A stretch of DNA of 64,000 nt from CAIKBL01 sp050247235 (lineage in GTDB: Bacteria; Pseudomonadota; Gammaproteobacteria; Ga0077536). The stretch covers positions 1-64,000 of the forward strand of contig JBFWUN010000020.1 of NCBI GenBank assembly GCA_050247235.1, in the 5' to 3' direction. Shown piece by piece: positions 49,276 through 58,783 of the stretch. A model generated the notes under the pieces. It saw only the letters and a list, made by a program, of their open reading frames with translations. It was not told the DNA's origin and did no database searches. The translations under genes were made by a program, and so were the position numbers. The number at the start of each line of letters is the position of its first letter. The first letter of the stretch is position 1.

Positions 49276-50421
49276 TTACAGCGAGCGGGAGATCAGCTCC
49301 TTCATGATCTCGTTGCTGCCGCCGTAGATCATGCCGACGCGGGCATCAGTGAAGTAGTGCGCGATGGGGTAATCCATCATGTACCCGTAGCCGCCGTGCA
49401 GCTGCAGGCAGCGGTGCGCAATCTCGCAGGCCTTCTCGGTACACCAGTACTTCGCCATCGACGCCGTTTCGGAGTCGAGCGCGCCGGCGATGAGCTTCGC
49501 GATGCAGTCGTCGAGGAACACCCGGGCGATGCGTGCCTCGGTCTTGCACTCCACCAGCGTGAACTTGGTAGCCTGGAAATCGATGAGCTTGCGCCCGAAC
49601 GCTTCGCGCTGCCGGACGTAGTCCGCGGTGACACGCACGCACGCTTCCATGCTTGCAACTGCCGATACCGCGATGATGAGCCGCTCGCGTCCGAGCTGGT
49701 TCATCAGCTGGAAGAACCCCTGCCCTTCCTGTCCTCCGAGCAGGTTCTCCACCGGAACCCGGCAGTCGGTGAAAAACAGCTCGCAGGTGTCCTGGCCCTT
49801 CTGGCCGATCTTCTTCAGCGGCTTGCCGCGCCGGAAACCTTCCAGTCCGTCCGGTTCGACGCACAACAGGGAGATGCCCTTCGCGCGTTCCTTGGGATCC
49901 GTCTTGCAGACCACGACGACGAGATTGGCGTTGTACCCGTTCGTGATGAACGTCTTGGATCCGTTCAGCACGTAGTGATCACCGTCCCGGATCGCGCGGG
50001 TCTTCACCGCCTGCAGGTCGGAGCCCGTGCCGGGTTCAGTCATCGCGATGGACGAGATGATCTCGCCGGACGCCATTTTCGGCAGGTACCGGCGCTTCTG
50101 TGCGTCGGTGCCATAGACGAGCAGGTAATGCGCCACGATGCTCTGGATGCCGCTGCCGAAACTCGTGATCCCGGCCTGCATCAGCTCCTCGTAGACGATC
50201 GCATCGAACCCGAAATCACAGCCGCCGCCTCCGTACTCGGTTGGAATGTCGGGGCACAGCAGCCCGATCTCGCCCGCCTTGCGCCAGGCCGACTTGTCGC
50301 AGAAGCCCTGTTCGATCCACTGCTCGCGGTTCGGCACGAACTCGGCTTCCAGGAAACGGCGGACGGTGTCACGGTACAACGCGTGGTCGGCAGTCGACCA
50401 CGGTGAAGGGCTGGCATGCAT
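49276..50421 (-). CDS. Acyl-CoA dehydrogenase
   Basis: A 381-residue flavoprotein. FAD and substrate motifs are IAMTEPGTGSDLQAV, FITNGYNANLVVVV, FGRKLIDFQATKF and LHGGYGYMMDY. YGGSNEIMKELI carries the catalytic glutamate. Closest types are long-chain and isovaleryl-like dehydrogenases acting on branched acyl-CoAs. The ATG at 50421 is preferred because the open frame upstream runs through the thiolase gene in another frame. Confidence 0.92.
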   Translation of the reverse strand: MHASPSPWSTADHALYRDTVRRFLEAEFVPNREQWIEQGFCDKSAWRKAGEIGLLCPDIPTEYGGGGCDFGFDAIVYEELMQAGITSFGSGIQSIVAHYLLVYGTDAQKRRYLPKMASGEIISSIAMTEPGTGSDLQAVKTRAIRDGDHYVLNGSKTFITNGYNANLVVVVCKTDPKERAKGISLLCVEPDGLEGFRRGKPLKKIGQKGQDTCELFFTDCRVPVENLLGGQEGQGFFQLMNQLGRERLIIAVSAVASMEACVRVTADYVRQREAFGRKLIDFQATKFTLVECKTEARIARVFLDDCIAKLIAGALDSETASMAKYWCTEKACEIAHRCLQLHGGYGYMMDYPIAHYFTDARVGMIYGGSNEIMKELISRSL

Positions 50422-50477
50422 GGGGGTCTCGATCTCCAGGGGTGATGCGGGTGCTGCGCGCGTCCGGTGTCCTCGGA

Positions 50478-51680
50478 TCAGCCGGCGTGCAGGCCGAGCA
50501 CGGATACGCTCGCCACGTTGCGGAACGGGTGTCCGCCGAGATTGTGGGTCAGCCCGATCGTGGGCGACGGCAGCTGCCGCTCGCCGGCACGTCCGAGCAA
50601 CTGCGTGTACATCTCGTACGCCATGCGCAGACCGCTCGCACCGATCGGGTGTCCGAAGCACTTCAGGCCGCCATCGATCTGGCAGGGAATCCGGCCATCC
50701 CGATCGAACACACCGTCCATGACATCCCTGATGGCGCCGCCTTCCGGCGAAATTCCGAGATCCTCCATCACCACGAGCTCGGTCACGGAGAAGCAGTCGT
50801 GAACCTCCATCATGCTGATCTCCTTGCGCGGATCCCGGATCCCCGCCTCGGCGTACGCGCGCTTGGCAGCCACGCGGGTGGTATGCAGGTAGCTGCCGTC
50901 CCAGCCGGTGTTGGACATCTCGAAACCGTTGCTCGGCGCGAGCTGCATTGCCTTGACGGTCACCAGGTCCCTCAGGCCCATTGCGCGCGCCTTCTCGACG
51001 CTGGTGACAATGGCGCAGGCCGCCCCGTCGCTGACCCCGCAGCAATCCATCAGTCCCAGCGGGTAGGCCACCATGCCCGCATTCAACGCCTCGTCCTCGG
51101 TGATGACCTTGCGCAGGTGTGCCTTCGGGTTGAGCGCGCCGTTCGCATGACTCTTCACCGACACGTGCGCCATCGCGCGCTTCAGGTCCTGCATATCCAC
51201 CCCGTGCTTCGCGGCATAGGCGCTCGCGAGCTGGGCGAACGCACCGGGCGCGGTGGCATTCGGGAGCCAGAGGTCGTCGAACGTGCCCTTGGTCCGCTCG
51301 GGCAGTCCCGCGTAACCGGTGTCCTTGAGTTTCTCCACGCCCATCGCCAGCGCCACGTCACAGGCTCCGGCGGCCACCGCGTATACGGCGCCGCGCAGCG
51401 CCTCGGTGCCCGTCGCGCACATGTTCTCCACGCGCGTGACCGGGATGTTCGGCAGCCGCAGCGCGAGGCTCAGCGGCAACGCGGACTTGCCCGCACTCTG
51501 TTCCTGGTAGAACAGTCCAAGCCACGCCATCTCGATGTCTTCCCGCGCGATGCGCGCGTCGGCAAGCGCTTCCTTGAACGCTTCGAGAATGAGCTCCTCG
51601 GGCCCGCAATCCCAGCGTTCGCCGAACTTGCTGCAGCCCATGCCGATGATCGCGACCTTGTCCCTGATGCCAGTTGCCAT
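50478..51680 (-). CDS. Thiolase (SCP2-type acetyl-CoA acetyltransferase)
   Basis: A 400-residue thiolase. The nucleophile cysteine is in RVENMCATGTEALRGA, the catalytic histidine in EVHDCFSVTEL, and GGLKCFGHPIGASGLRM is the second His/active-site loop. The usual C-terminal CxG cysteine is replaced in GLTHNLGGHPF, as in SCP2-type thiolases. It lies between an HMGCS-like/DUF35 fusion (17-base gap) and an acyl-CoA dehydrogenase. In archaea thiolase, HMG-CoA synthase and DUF35 form one complex, which suggests a physical partnership here. Confidence 0.9.
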   Translation of the reverse strand: MATGIRDKVAIIGMGCSKFGERWDCGPEELILEAFKEALADARIAREDIEMAWLGLFYQEQSAGKSALPLSLALRLPNIPVTRVENMCATGTEALRGAVYAVAAGACDVALAMGVEKLKDTGYAGLPERTKGTFDDLWLPNATAPGAFAQLASAYAAKHGVDMQDLKRAMAHVSVKSHANGALNPKAHLRKVITEDEALNAGMVAYPLGLMDCCGVSDGAACAIVTSVEKARAMGLRDLVTVKAMQLAPSNGFEMSNTGWDGSYLHTTRVAAKRAYAEAGIRDPRKEISMMEVHDCFSVTELVVMEDLGISPEGGAIRDVMDGVFDRDGRIPCQIDGGLKCFGHPIGASGLRMAYEMYTQLLGRAGERQLPSPTIGLTHNLGGHPFRNVASVSVLGLHAG

Positions 51681-51697
51681 GGGTTTACCTCACTCTG

Positions 51698-53140
51698 TCA
51701 CGCGGACGCGCCGGGAATAGGCGCAGGTTTCCAGAAATACCGTCTGAAATGCCGCTTGCCGTCAAAATCCTTGATGCGGAATACCATCCGGACCTGGCTG
51801 CCGACCTTGACCTGGCCCGGCTCGAAATCCGTGAACTCCAGCATGCAGTTGGCGCCGTCCGGAAACTCGACGTTTCCGTAGATATAGGGCGGCAGCGGCG
51901 TATACGCGAGCCAGTCCTCGGTGTAGGACTTCACGCGACCCGCGAGGTCGGCCAGGCTTTCGTCGGTCTGCGTATCCATCGCGCCGCACTTCACGCAGAC
52001 CTGGGAACGCGGATACTGCAGCGTGTTGCATGCGCTGCAACGCCCCCCGACCATCCCGGTGATGTCCTGCCGCCGACGGTAGAACGCCGACTGCGACGTG
52101 CGGTTGTCGCGCTCGGCACGCAGGCCGAAATCGATGTCCAGCCGGTTGCGGAGTGACAGGTACATCGTGTAGTTCCGGCAAACCCGCTTGTGTGCGAGGT
52201 AGCGTGACGGGCCGTGGTGGCCCTGCAGCTCCGCGAGCCGTGGCGTGGTTTCCACGACGATTGCATCGGCCCCCTGCCCGAAGCCGATCACGAGGATCCG
52301 TTCGCCCGGCACCGCGGTTTCCAGCGCATGCGCCAGTACCAGCAGCGGATGCGCGACGCCGCAGTCACCGCAGTTCGCGAACAGCGGATCGACGAACAGG
52401 TCGGGGTTCGCCCGGATTGCCTTCGCAACCCCCTTGCCGATACCGGCGCTCGCCGGGAACACCACGCGGTGAATCTCGCCGATGTCGGTCCGCGCATTGG
52501 CGAGCGCCGCATTGACCGCTTTGGGCACGATCTTGTTGTACCCCTCCTCCCGTATCCAGCGTTCTTCGAGCGCGTAGTCGTAATCCGTATCCGCTGCGCG
52601 GTACTGGTCGACAAAGTCATCGTGGAAGGATGCCGCCCCGGCGATCGTCGCGATCGGCGCGCCCTCGCCGAGCAGCAGCGCGGCGGCGCCGTGCCCGTAA
52701 TTCATCTCCTGCGTGCTGCCCGGCTTGCCGTCGCGGCAGTCGGCGGCCACCAGCAGGGTGGACCGGGCGCCGGGATTGAGGCCGAGCCTGACCAGGGCGC
52801 TGGTCGCCGCGCGGCGGGAGCCCCCGAGGTCCTCGGTGGTCGTCTGCGCAGGGCAGCGCAATGCATCGGCGACGATGCCGGAGTTGCTCCGATCCGCGAA
52901 CGGGAGCGTGGTCGATGCGAGTTGGATCTGGTCAGGCATCCCGACGCTGCCGCGCAGACAATCGCGCGCGGCTTCCACCGCGAGCGTGACGGCATCCTCG
53001 TCCCAGTTCGCGACCGCACGTTCCCCCTTGGCGAGCCCCTTGGCCGCCGGCACGGCCCAGGCCACCGCATCGGCGATGGCGGCACGGGCGAGCCGCAAGG
53101 TGGGGACATAGGCGCCGAACGACAGGATTCCGTAGGTCAT
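51698..53140 (-). CDS. HMG-CoA-synthase-like protein fused to DUF35 OB-fold zinc domain
   Basis: A 480-residue fusion. Residues about 1-340 have the thiolase-fold HMGCS/KAS-III pattern (YGILSFGAYVPTLRL, LVAADCRDGKPGSTQEMNYG). Where the nucleophile cysteine is expected there is DLGGSRRAATSAL (residues 104-116) with no cysteine. Residues about 360-475 are a DUF35 domain: a rubredoxin-like zinc ribbon (C368, C371, C382, C385) and an OB fold. It heads an operon with thiolase, acyl-CoA dehydrogenase and MatB. It probably supports thiolase action by CoA-intermediate transfer instead of acting as a normal HMG-CoA synthase. Confidence 0.85.
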   Translation of the reverse strand: MTYGILSFGAYVPTLRLARAAIADAVAWAVPAAKGLAKGERAVANWDEDAVTLAVEAARDCLRGSVGMPDQIQLASTTLPFADRSNSGIVADALRCPAQTTTEDLGGSRRAATSALVRLGLNPGARSTLLVAADCRDGKPGSTQEMNYGHGAAALLLGEGAPIATIAGAASFHDDFVDQYRAADTDYDYALEERWIREEGYNKIVPKAVNAALANARTDIGEIHRVVFPASAGIGKGVAKAIRANPDLFVDPLFANCGDCGVAHPLLVLAHALETAVPGERILVIGFGQGADAIVVETTPRLAELQGHHGPSRYLAHKRVCRNYTMYLSLRNRLDIDFGLRAERDNRTSQSAFYRRRQDITGMVGGRCSACNTLQYPRSQVCVKCGAMDTQTDESLADLAGRVKSYTEDWLAYTPLPPYIYGNVEFPDGANCMLEFTDFEPGQVKVGSQVRMVFRIKDFDGKRHFRRYFWKPAPIPGASA

Positions 53141-53311
53141 GAGCGTCTCGTGCTGATGAAGAAGCGTGCTGGCACGGATAGTAGCATCGGCGGTGGACGT
53201 ACGGCTTCAGTCCGCGCGGACCATGCGCGGGCCGTCTCCCAACCCGGCTGTGGCGCCTCGCGGGCCATCCCGCTACTCTCCGCTCCTGTTTTCACCTCGA
53301 CACGGAACCTC

Positions 53312-54985
53312 ATGGCCCAGTACGTATTTTCAATGCACAGGGTGGGCAAGATCGTGCCCCCCAAGCGCCAGATCCTCAAGGACATCAGCCTGTCGTTCTT
53401 TCCCGGCGCAAAGATCGGCGTGCTCGGCCTGAACGGCTCCGGCAAGTCCACCCTGCTGCGTATCATGGCGGGCATCGACAAGGACATCGTGGGCGAAGCG
53501 ATCCCGCAGAAGAACCTGCGCATCGGCTACCTTCCGCAGGAACCGCAGCTCGATCCGGCCAAGACCGTGCGCGGGAATGTCGAGGAAGGCGTGGCGGCAG
53601 AGAAGGCACTCGTCGACCGTTTCAACGAGATCAGCATGCGCTTCGCCGAACCGATGAGTGACGACGAGATGAACGCGCTCCTGGAAGAGCAGGCCACCTT
53701 GCAGGATCAGATCGACAGCGCCGGCCTGTGGGAACTGGACCGCAAGCTCGAGGTCGCGGCCGACGCGTTGCGCCTGCCGCCGTGGGACATGGACGTGACC
53801 AGGCTGTCCGGCGGCGAACGCCGCCGCGTCGCGCTGTGCCGGTTGCTGCTGTCCAACCCCGAGATGCTGCTGCTCGACGAGCCGACCAACCATCTGGACG
53901 CAGAATCGGTCGCGTGGCTGGAGCGGTTCCTGGAGGAATTCCCGGGCACGGTCGTCGCGGTGACACACGACCGCTATTTCCTCGACAACGTGTGCGGCTG
54001 GATCCTGGAGCTCGACCGTGGCCACGGCATTCCGTGGGAGGGCAACTACTCGTCCTGGCTCGAACAGAAGGAAAAGCGGCTCGAACAGGAAGAGAAGCAG
54101 CAGTCGGCGCACCGCAAGTCAATGGAAGCGGAACTCGAATGGGTCCGCCAGAACCCGAAGGGGCGCCAGGCCAAGAGCAAGGCCCGGCTCGCGCGCTTCG
54201 AGGAACTGGCCTCGCAGGAGTTCCAGAAGCGCAACGAGACCAACGAGCTGTACATCCCCCCCGGCCCACGCCTCGGCGAGCTCGTCATCGAGGCTGACGG
54301 TCTCAGCAAATCCTATGGCGATCGCCTGCTGATCGACGGACTGTCCTTCACGGTTCCGGCGGGTGCCATCGTCGGGATCATCGGCGCGAACGGGGCCGGC
54401 AAGTCGACGCTGTTCCGCATGCTGGTCGGGCGGGAAGGCCCGGACCAGGGCACGGTAAGAGTCGGGGAGACCGTGCAGTTCTCCTACGTCGACCAGCTGC
54501 GTGACGCGCTCGATCCGAACAAGACCGTGTGGGAAGAGATCTCCGACGGCCTGGACATGATCCAGGTCGGGAACTTCCAGACCTCTTCGCGCGGGTACGT
54601 TGGCCGCTTCAACTTCGGCGGCACCGATCAGCAGAAGCGCATCGGCGACCTGTCCGGCGGCGAGCGCAACCGCGTGCATCTCGCCAAGCTGCTGCGCAAC
54701 GGGGGCAACGTCCTGCTGCTGGACGAACCGACCAACGATCTCGACGTGGAGACCTTGCGCGCGCTGGAAGAGGCGCTGCTGACGTTCCCGGGCTGCGTGC
54801 TCGTCATCTCGCACGACCGCTGGTTCCTCGATCGCATCGCAACCCACATCCTGGCGTTCGAGGGCGACAGTCACGTGGAGTGGTTCGCGGGCAATTACCA
54901 GGACTACGAGGCCGATCGGAAGCGCCGGCTCGGGACGGACGCGGAACAGCCGCGGCGGCTGCGCTTCAAGCCACTCAGCCAGTGA
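53312..54985 (+). CDS. ettA: Energy-dependent translational throttle EttA (ABC-F)
   Basis: A 557-residue ABC-F protein with two ATPase domains: Walker A GLNGSGKSTLL and GANGAGKSTLF, signatures LSGGERRRVALC and LSGGERNRVHLA, and the acidic Walker B DEPTNHLD and DEPTNDLD. The arm and linker include the charged helix EKRLEQEEKQQSAHRKSMEA. EttA binds the ribosomal E site and gates the first peptide bond by ADP/ATP ratio. Length equals E. coli EttA (555). A frame open upstream for 366 codons is only antisense to the HMGCS-like gene. Confidence 0.95.
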   Translation: MAQYVFSMHRVGKIVPPKRQILKDISLSFFPGAKIGVLGLNGSGKSTLLRIMAGIDKDIVGEAIPQKNLRIGYLPQEPQLDPAKTVRGNVEEGVAAEKALVDRFNEISMRFAEPMSDDEMNALLEEQATLQDQIDSAGLWELDRKLEVAADALRLPPWDMDVTRLSGGERRRVALCRLLLSNPEMLLLDEPTNHLDAESVAWLERFLEEFPGTVVAVTHDRYFLDNVCGWILELDRGHGIPWEGNYSSWLEQKEKRLEQEEKQQSAHRKSMEAELEWVRQNPKGRQAKSKARLARFEELASQEFQKRNETNELYIPPGPRLGELVIEADGLSKSYGDRLLIDGLSFTVPAGAIVGIIGANGAGKSTLFRMLVGREGPDQGTVRVGETVQFSYVDQLRDALDPNKTVWEEISDGLDMIQVGNFQTSSRGYVGRFNFGGTDQQKRIGDLSGGERNRVHLAKLLRNGGNVLLLDEPTNDLDVETLRALEEALLTFPGCVLVISHDRWFLDRIATHILAFEGDSHVEWFAGNYQDYEADRKRRLGTDAEQPRRLRFKPLSQ

Positions 54986-56805
54986 CGTTCGACGCGCTGA
55001 CCCACCAGGCCTGGCTGACCTTGGGCACCCTCGCCTGGGTCATGGCGATGCTGTTGTTCACGCGCGTATCGACCGACCTCGTGATGATGGCCGGACTCTC
55101 GTTCCTGCTGCTCACGGGCGTCGTGACTGCCAGCCAGGCGCTGGGCGGATTCGCCAACGAAGGCATGGCGACGGTTGGCGTGCTCTACGTGGTGGTCACC
55201 GGCCTGCGCGAGACGGGCGTGATGACGTGGGTTGCCCAGGCGCTGTTCGGTCGACCGCAGTCGGTGGCCGCCGCGCAGGTGCGGATGATGGCGCCGGTGG
55301 CCGCCATCTCGGCATTCATGAACAACACGCCGATCGTGGCGGCCGCGCTGCCGGCGGTGGTGGAGTGGGCCAAGAAGCATCGGATCCCGGTTTCCAAGCT
55401 GCTGATGCCGCTCAGTTTCGCGACCATCCTCGGCGGCCTCTGCACGCTCATAGGGACGAGCACCAACGTGATCGTTGCCGGCCTGATGCGCGAAGCGGTG
55501 CAGGCCGGCAAGCTCGAACAGGAACTGGGCTTCTTCACGCTTGCGTGGGTGGGGGTGCCATGCCTCGTCGGCGGGATCGCCTACATGATCCTGGCGAGCC
55601 GGTGGCTGCTGCCCGTCCGCGACGCGGCGCTCCGCCAGGCGGAAGATTCGCGCGCCTACACCGTGGAAATGACGGTGGAGGACGGCGGTGCCGTCGCCGG
55701 CCGCACGATCGAGGAAGCCGGCCTGCGCCATCTCAACCAGATGTTCCTCGCCGAAGTCGAACGCGACGGCGAGATCATCGCGGCAGTCGGGCCGCAGCTC
55801 CGGCTCGTGGGCCGCGACCGGCTGATCTTCGTCGGCGTAGTCGATTCGATCGTCGAACTGCAGCGCGTGCGCGGCCTGCTGCCGGCGACCGACCAGGTCT
55901 TCAAGCTCGACGGGCCGCGCGCAGGCCGGACGCTGGTGGAGGCCGTGGTGTCGGATCGGTGCCCGCTGGTCGGCAAGAGCATCCGTGAGGGCCGCTTCCG
56001 CACGCAGTACAACGCGGCAGTGATCGCGGTCGCGCGCAGCGGCGAACGCCTGCATCAGAAGATCGGCGACATCGTGCTCCGCCCGGGCGATACGCTGCTG
56101 CTGGAGGCGCGCCCGGCGTTCGCACAACAGCAGCGCAACTCCCCGGACTTCTACCTGGTGAGCAGCCTCGAGGATTCCAGCCCGCCGCGCCATGACAAGG
56201 CGCTCATCGCGCTCGCGATACTCGTTGGCATGGTGGCGCTGGCCACCGGTTTCGAGCACGTGCCGTACTTCGCCGATCGCGGCTTCGGCACATTGCACGC
56301 GGCGGTGGTGGCTGCCGGCCTGATGCTTGCCTCCGGCTGCTGCAGCAGTACGTCGGCACGCCGCGCGATCGACTGGAGCGTTCTGATCGTGATCGCCGCC
56401 ACGCTCGGCATGGGCAAGGCGCTCGAGAGCAGCGGACTGGCGCAGGCCTTCGCGCACGCGATGGTCGCACTGGGCGGCGGCGATCCGCTGGCACAGCTCG
56501 TGATCGTCTACTTTGTGACGATGCTGATGACGGAGATGCTGTCGAACAACAGCGCCGCAGTCCTGATGTTCCCGATCGGCCTCGCAACCGCGACGGCGCT
56601 CGGCGTCAGCCAGCTGCCGTTCGTGATCGCGCTGACCATCGCGGCCTCCTGCGGATTCGCAACCCCCATCGGCTACCAGACCAACCTGATGGTTTACGGA
56701 CCCGGCGGCTACCGGTTCACCGATTTCGTGCGCTTCGGCGTACCGCTCAACCTGCTGGTCGCGCTGATCACGCTCACGATCACGCCCCGCGTCTTCCCCT
56801 TCTGA
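54982..56805 (+). CDS. SLC13-family permease with two RCK_C (TrkA-C) domains
   Basis: A 607-residue transporter. N-terminal membrane half: WLTLGTLAWVMAMLLF, FMNNTPIVAAALPAVVEW and TILGGLCTLIGTSTNVIVAGL (the SNT sodium/anion motif). A central cytoplasmic part of about 200 residues holds two RCK_C/TrkA-C domains (for example GRTIEEAGLRHLNQMFLAEV and GKSIREGRFRTQYNAAVIAV). A second membrane half ends with LLSNNSAAVLMFPIG-like and GFATPIGYQTNLMVYGPG. It may transport sulfate, dicarboxylates or another anion. The GTG start overlaps ettA's stop as GTGA. Confidence 0.87.
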   Translation: MTFDALTHQAWLTLGTLAWVMAMLLFTRVSTDLVMMAGLSFLLLTGVVTASQALGGFANEGMATVGVLYVVVTGLRETGVMTWVAQALFGRPQSVAAAQVRMMAPVAAISAFMNNTPIVAAALPAVVEWAKKHRIPVSKLLMPLSFATILGGLCTLIGTSTNVIVAGLMREAVQAGKLEQELGFFTLAWVGVPCLVGGIAYMILASRWLLPVRDAALRQAEDSRAYTVEMTVEDGGAVAGRTIEEAGLRHLNQMFLAEVERDGEIIAAVGPQLRLVGRDRLIFVGVVDSIVELQRVRGLLPATDQVFKLDGPRAGRTLVEAVVSDRCPLVGKSIREGRFRTQYNAAVIAVARSGERLHQKIGDIVLRPGDTLLLEARPAFAQQQRNSPDFYLVSSLEDSSPPRHDKALIALAILVGMVALATGFEHVPYFADRGFGTLHAAVVAAGLMLASGCCSSTSARRAIDWSVLIVIAATLGMGKALESSGLAQAFAHAMVALGGGDPLAQLVIVYFVTMLMTEMLSNNSAAVLMFPIGLATATALGVSQLPFVIALTIAASCGFATPIGYQTNLMVYGPGGYRFTDFVRFGVPLNLLVALITLTITPRVFPF

Positions 56806-56882
56806 GTCCCGGTCCGGTGACGCGCGCCCCGTCATTCGGGTAGTCTCGCGGTGACCCTCTCCGCGGTCAGGACGCGCCGACC

Positions 56883-58376
56883 TTGAACGAATCCACTTCT
56901 CCGACACTTCTCATCGGCGGTACCGTCGACGGCCTCGTCGAACAGGCGGCCGGAATGCTGAACCGTCACGGGCTCGTCACGGGCGCCACCGGGACGGGCA
57001 AGACCGTGACCCTGCAGATCCTGGCCGAGGGCCTTTCCGATCTCGGTGTTCCGGTGTTCGCCGCGGACATCAAGGGCGATCTCTCCGGGCTGGCGAATCC
57101 CGGCCGCGCGCACCCGAAGATCGACGAGCGCGTGGCGCGACTCGGCCTGGCCGGGTTTCGGTTCCAGGGCTACCCCGTCACGCTGTGGGACCTGTTCGGG
57201 CGCACCGGGGTCCCGGTGCGCATTGCCGTCTCGGAAATGGGTCCCCTGCTGCTGTCGCGCCTGCTCGGCCTCAACGATACGCAGACCGGCGTGCTCTACG
57301 CCACGTTCAAGATCGCGGACGACAACGGCCTGCTGCTGCTCGATCTGGCGGATCTGCGCGCGATGCTCGCCTGGGTGGGCGAGCACGCGTCGGAACTGCG
57401 CCTGCAGTATGGCAATCTCTCGGCAACCAGCATCGCGGCGATCCAGCGCAGCCTGCTCGTACTTGCACAGCAGGGCGCAGACGGCGTGTTCGGCGAGCCC
57501 GCGCTCAACCTCGAAGACCTGGTGCGCCAGGCGCCGGATGGGCGCGGCGTGATCAACATCCTGGACGCGACACGGCTCGTGACCTCATCGCCACAGCTTT
57601 ACGGGTGTTTCCTCATCTGGCTGCTGGCGGAGCTGTTCGAAGCACTGCCGGAACGCGGCGACGCCGACAAGCCGCTGTTCGTGCTGTTCTTCGATGAAGC
57701 CCACCTGCTGTTCGACGAAGCGCCGAAGGCTCTCGTCGAGAAGATCGAACAGGTCGTGCGGCTCATCCGCTCCAAGGGCGTCGGCATCGTGTTCGTCACC
57801 CAGAGCCCGCTCGACGTGCCGGAGTCCGTGCTCGGCCAGCTCGGGCTCAAGATCCAGCATGCGTTGCGCGCATTCACGCCCAAGGAGCAGAAGGCGGTCC
57901 GCGTGGTCGCCGAATCGTTCCGGGCGAACACCGCGCTCGACACCGCCGCCGCGATCACGGAACTCGGCACGGGCGAGGCGCTCGTGTCGACCCTCGACAC
58001 GAAGGGTCAGCCCACGCCGGTCGCCCGCACGCTCGTGCGGCCGCCGTCCGCGCAAATCGGACCAATCGACGATGAACGCCGCCGTGAACTGCTCGAGTCG
58101 AGCGACCTGCTGCCGCGCTACCGGGACCCGGTGGACCGGGAATCCGCGCACGAGCGACTGCTGGCGCGCGCCGCGGCGCGCCAGGCGCCCCCCGTGACGT
58201 CGCGCCAGGGCGAAGACGCGACTCCGCGCCGCGCGCGCGCCGCGTCCGCGCGGCAGGGGGTCGGCGAAGCGCTCGTCAAGAGCGTCGTTCGCTCCATCGG
58301 CACGCAACTCGGCGGCCATCTCGGCCGGCAGATCGTGCGCGGCGTGCTCGGCTCGCTGTTCGGGCGCGGTCGCTGA
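56883..58376 (+). CDS. HerA-like P-loop ATPase (DUF853, YjgR type)
   Basis: A 497-residue ATPase. Walker A is GATGTGKTVTLQ (K40), Walker B FFDEAHLLFDEAP, and it ends in a Gly-rich basic tail (about residues 450-497). YjgR relatives are hexameric HerA-type helicase/translocase-like ATPases of unknown role. The start codon is TTG at 56883, since no ATG or GTG lies nearby and relatives begin just before this position; the Shine-Dalgarno is weak. Confidence 0.82.
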   Translation: MNESTSPTLLIGGTVDGLVEQAAGMLNRHGLVTGATGTGKTVTLQILAEGLSDLGVPVFAADIKGDLSGLANPGRAHPKIDERVARLGLAGFRFQGYPVTLWDLFGRTGVPVRIAVSEMGPLLLSRLLGLNDTQTGVLYATFKIADDNGLLLLDLADLRAMLAWVGEHASELRLQYGNLSATSIAAIQRSLLVLAQQGADGVFGEPALNLEDLVRQAPDGRGVINILDATRLVTSSPQLYGCFLIWLLAELFEALPERGDADKPLFVLFFDEAHLLFDEAPKALVEKIEQVVRLIRSKGVGIVFVTQSPLDVPESVLGQLGLKIQHALRAFTPKEQKAVRVVAESFRANTALDTAAAITELGTGEALVSTLDTKGQPTPVARTLVRPPSAQIGPIDDERRRELLESSDLLPRYRDPVDRESAHERLLARAAARQAPPVTSRQGEDATPRRARAASARQGVGEALVKSVVRSIGTQLGGHLGRQIVRGVLGSLFGRGR

Positions 58377-58414
58377 ACCGCGACCCTCGTAACAACTGCT
58401 GACGGAGGTATTGT

Positions 58415-58783
58415 ATGAACGCGACGACCGTGTCCAAGGAGGCGATCATCGATCGCCACGTGCTGACGTTCGACCCGGGCGACAAGCGCAACGGGAGCCT
58501 GTACATCGGGGAACCGCTCGAATCGGATTCAGGCCTGCACCTGGGTACCGTGCTCGGTGAACTGCGTGCCGCCGGGCTGTGGTCGCCGGAGCCGGAGAAA
58601 CAGGTACCCGACGCGCACCGGGCGGCCTACCGGGAACAGCTTTCGCTGGTCGCCGCGCAGACCTACCGCAGTGACGGCGGCGGCTTTCTGATCGCCCGGT
58701 TCGACCATCCCAAGTTCCCGTCCGATGCGTCCCGCTGGGACGAATGGCTCGCCTGGTTCGATGCCCGTTACACCCGCGCGTAA
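58415..58783 (+). CDS. Conserved-looking hypothetical protein
   Basis: A 122-residue soluble protein with an ATG start and GGAGG 9 bases upstream. It contains acidic and aromatic segments (FDPGDKRNGSLYIGEP, GGGFLIARFDHPKFPSDASRWDEWLAWFDARY) but no cysteines and no membrane segment. I cannot name a family. It lies between the HerA-like gene and the outer-membrane barrel, overlapping the latter by 23 bases, so a role tied to either is possible. Confidence 0.65.
   Translation: MNATTVSKEAIIDRHVLTFDPGDKRNGSLYIGEPLESDSGLHLGTVLGELRAAGLWSPEPEKQVPDAHRAAYREQLSLVAAQTYRSDGGGFLIARFDHPKFPSDASRWDEWLAWFDARYTRA

Noticed and set aside
52214..53311. A 366-codon N-terminal extension of EttA
   Set aside because: It lies antisense to the HMGCS-like gene. 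EttA has its full normal length from the ATG at 53312.
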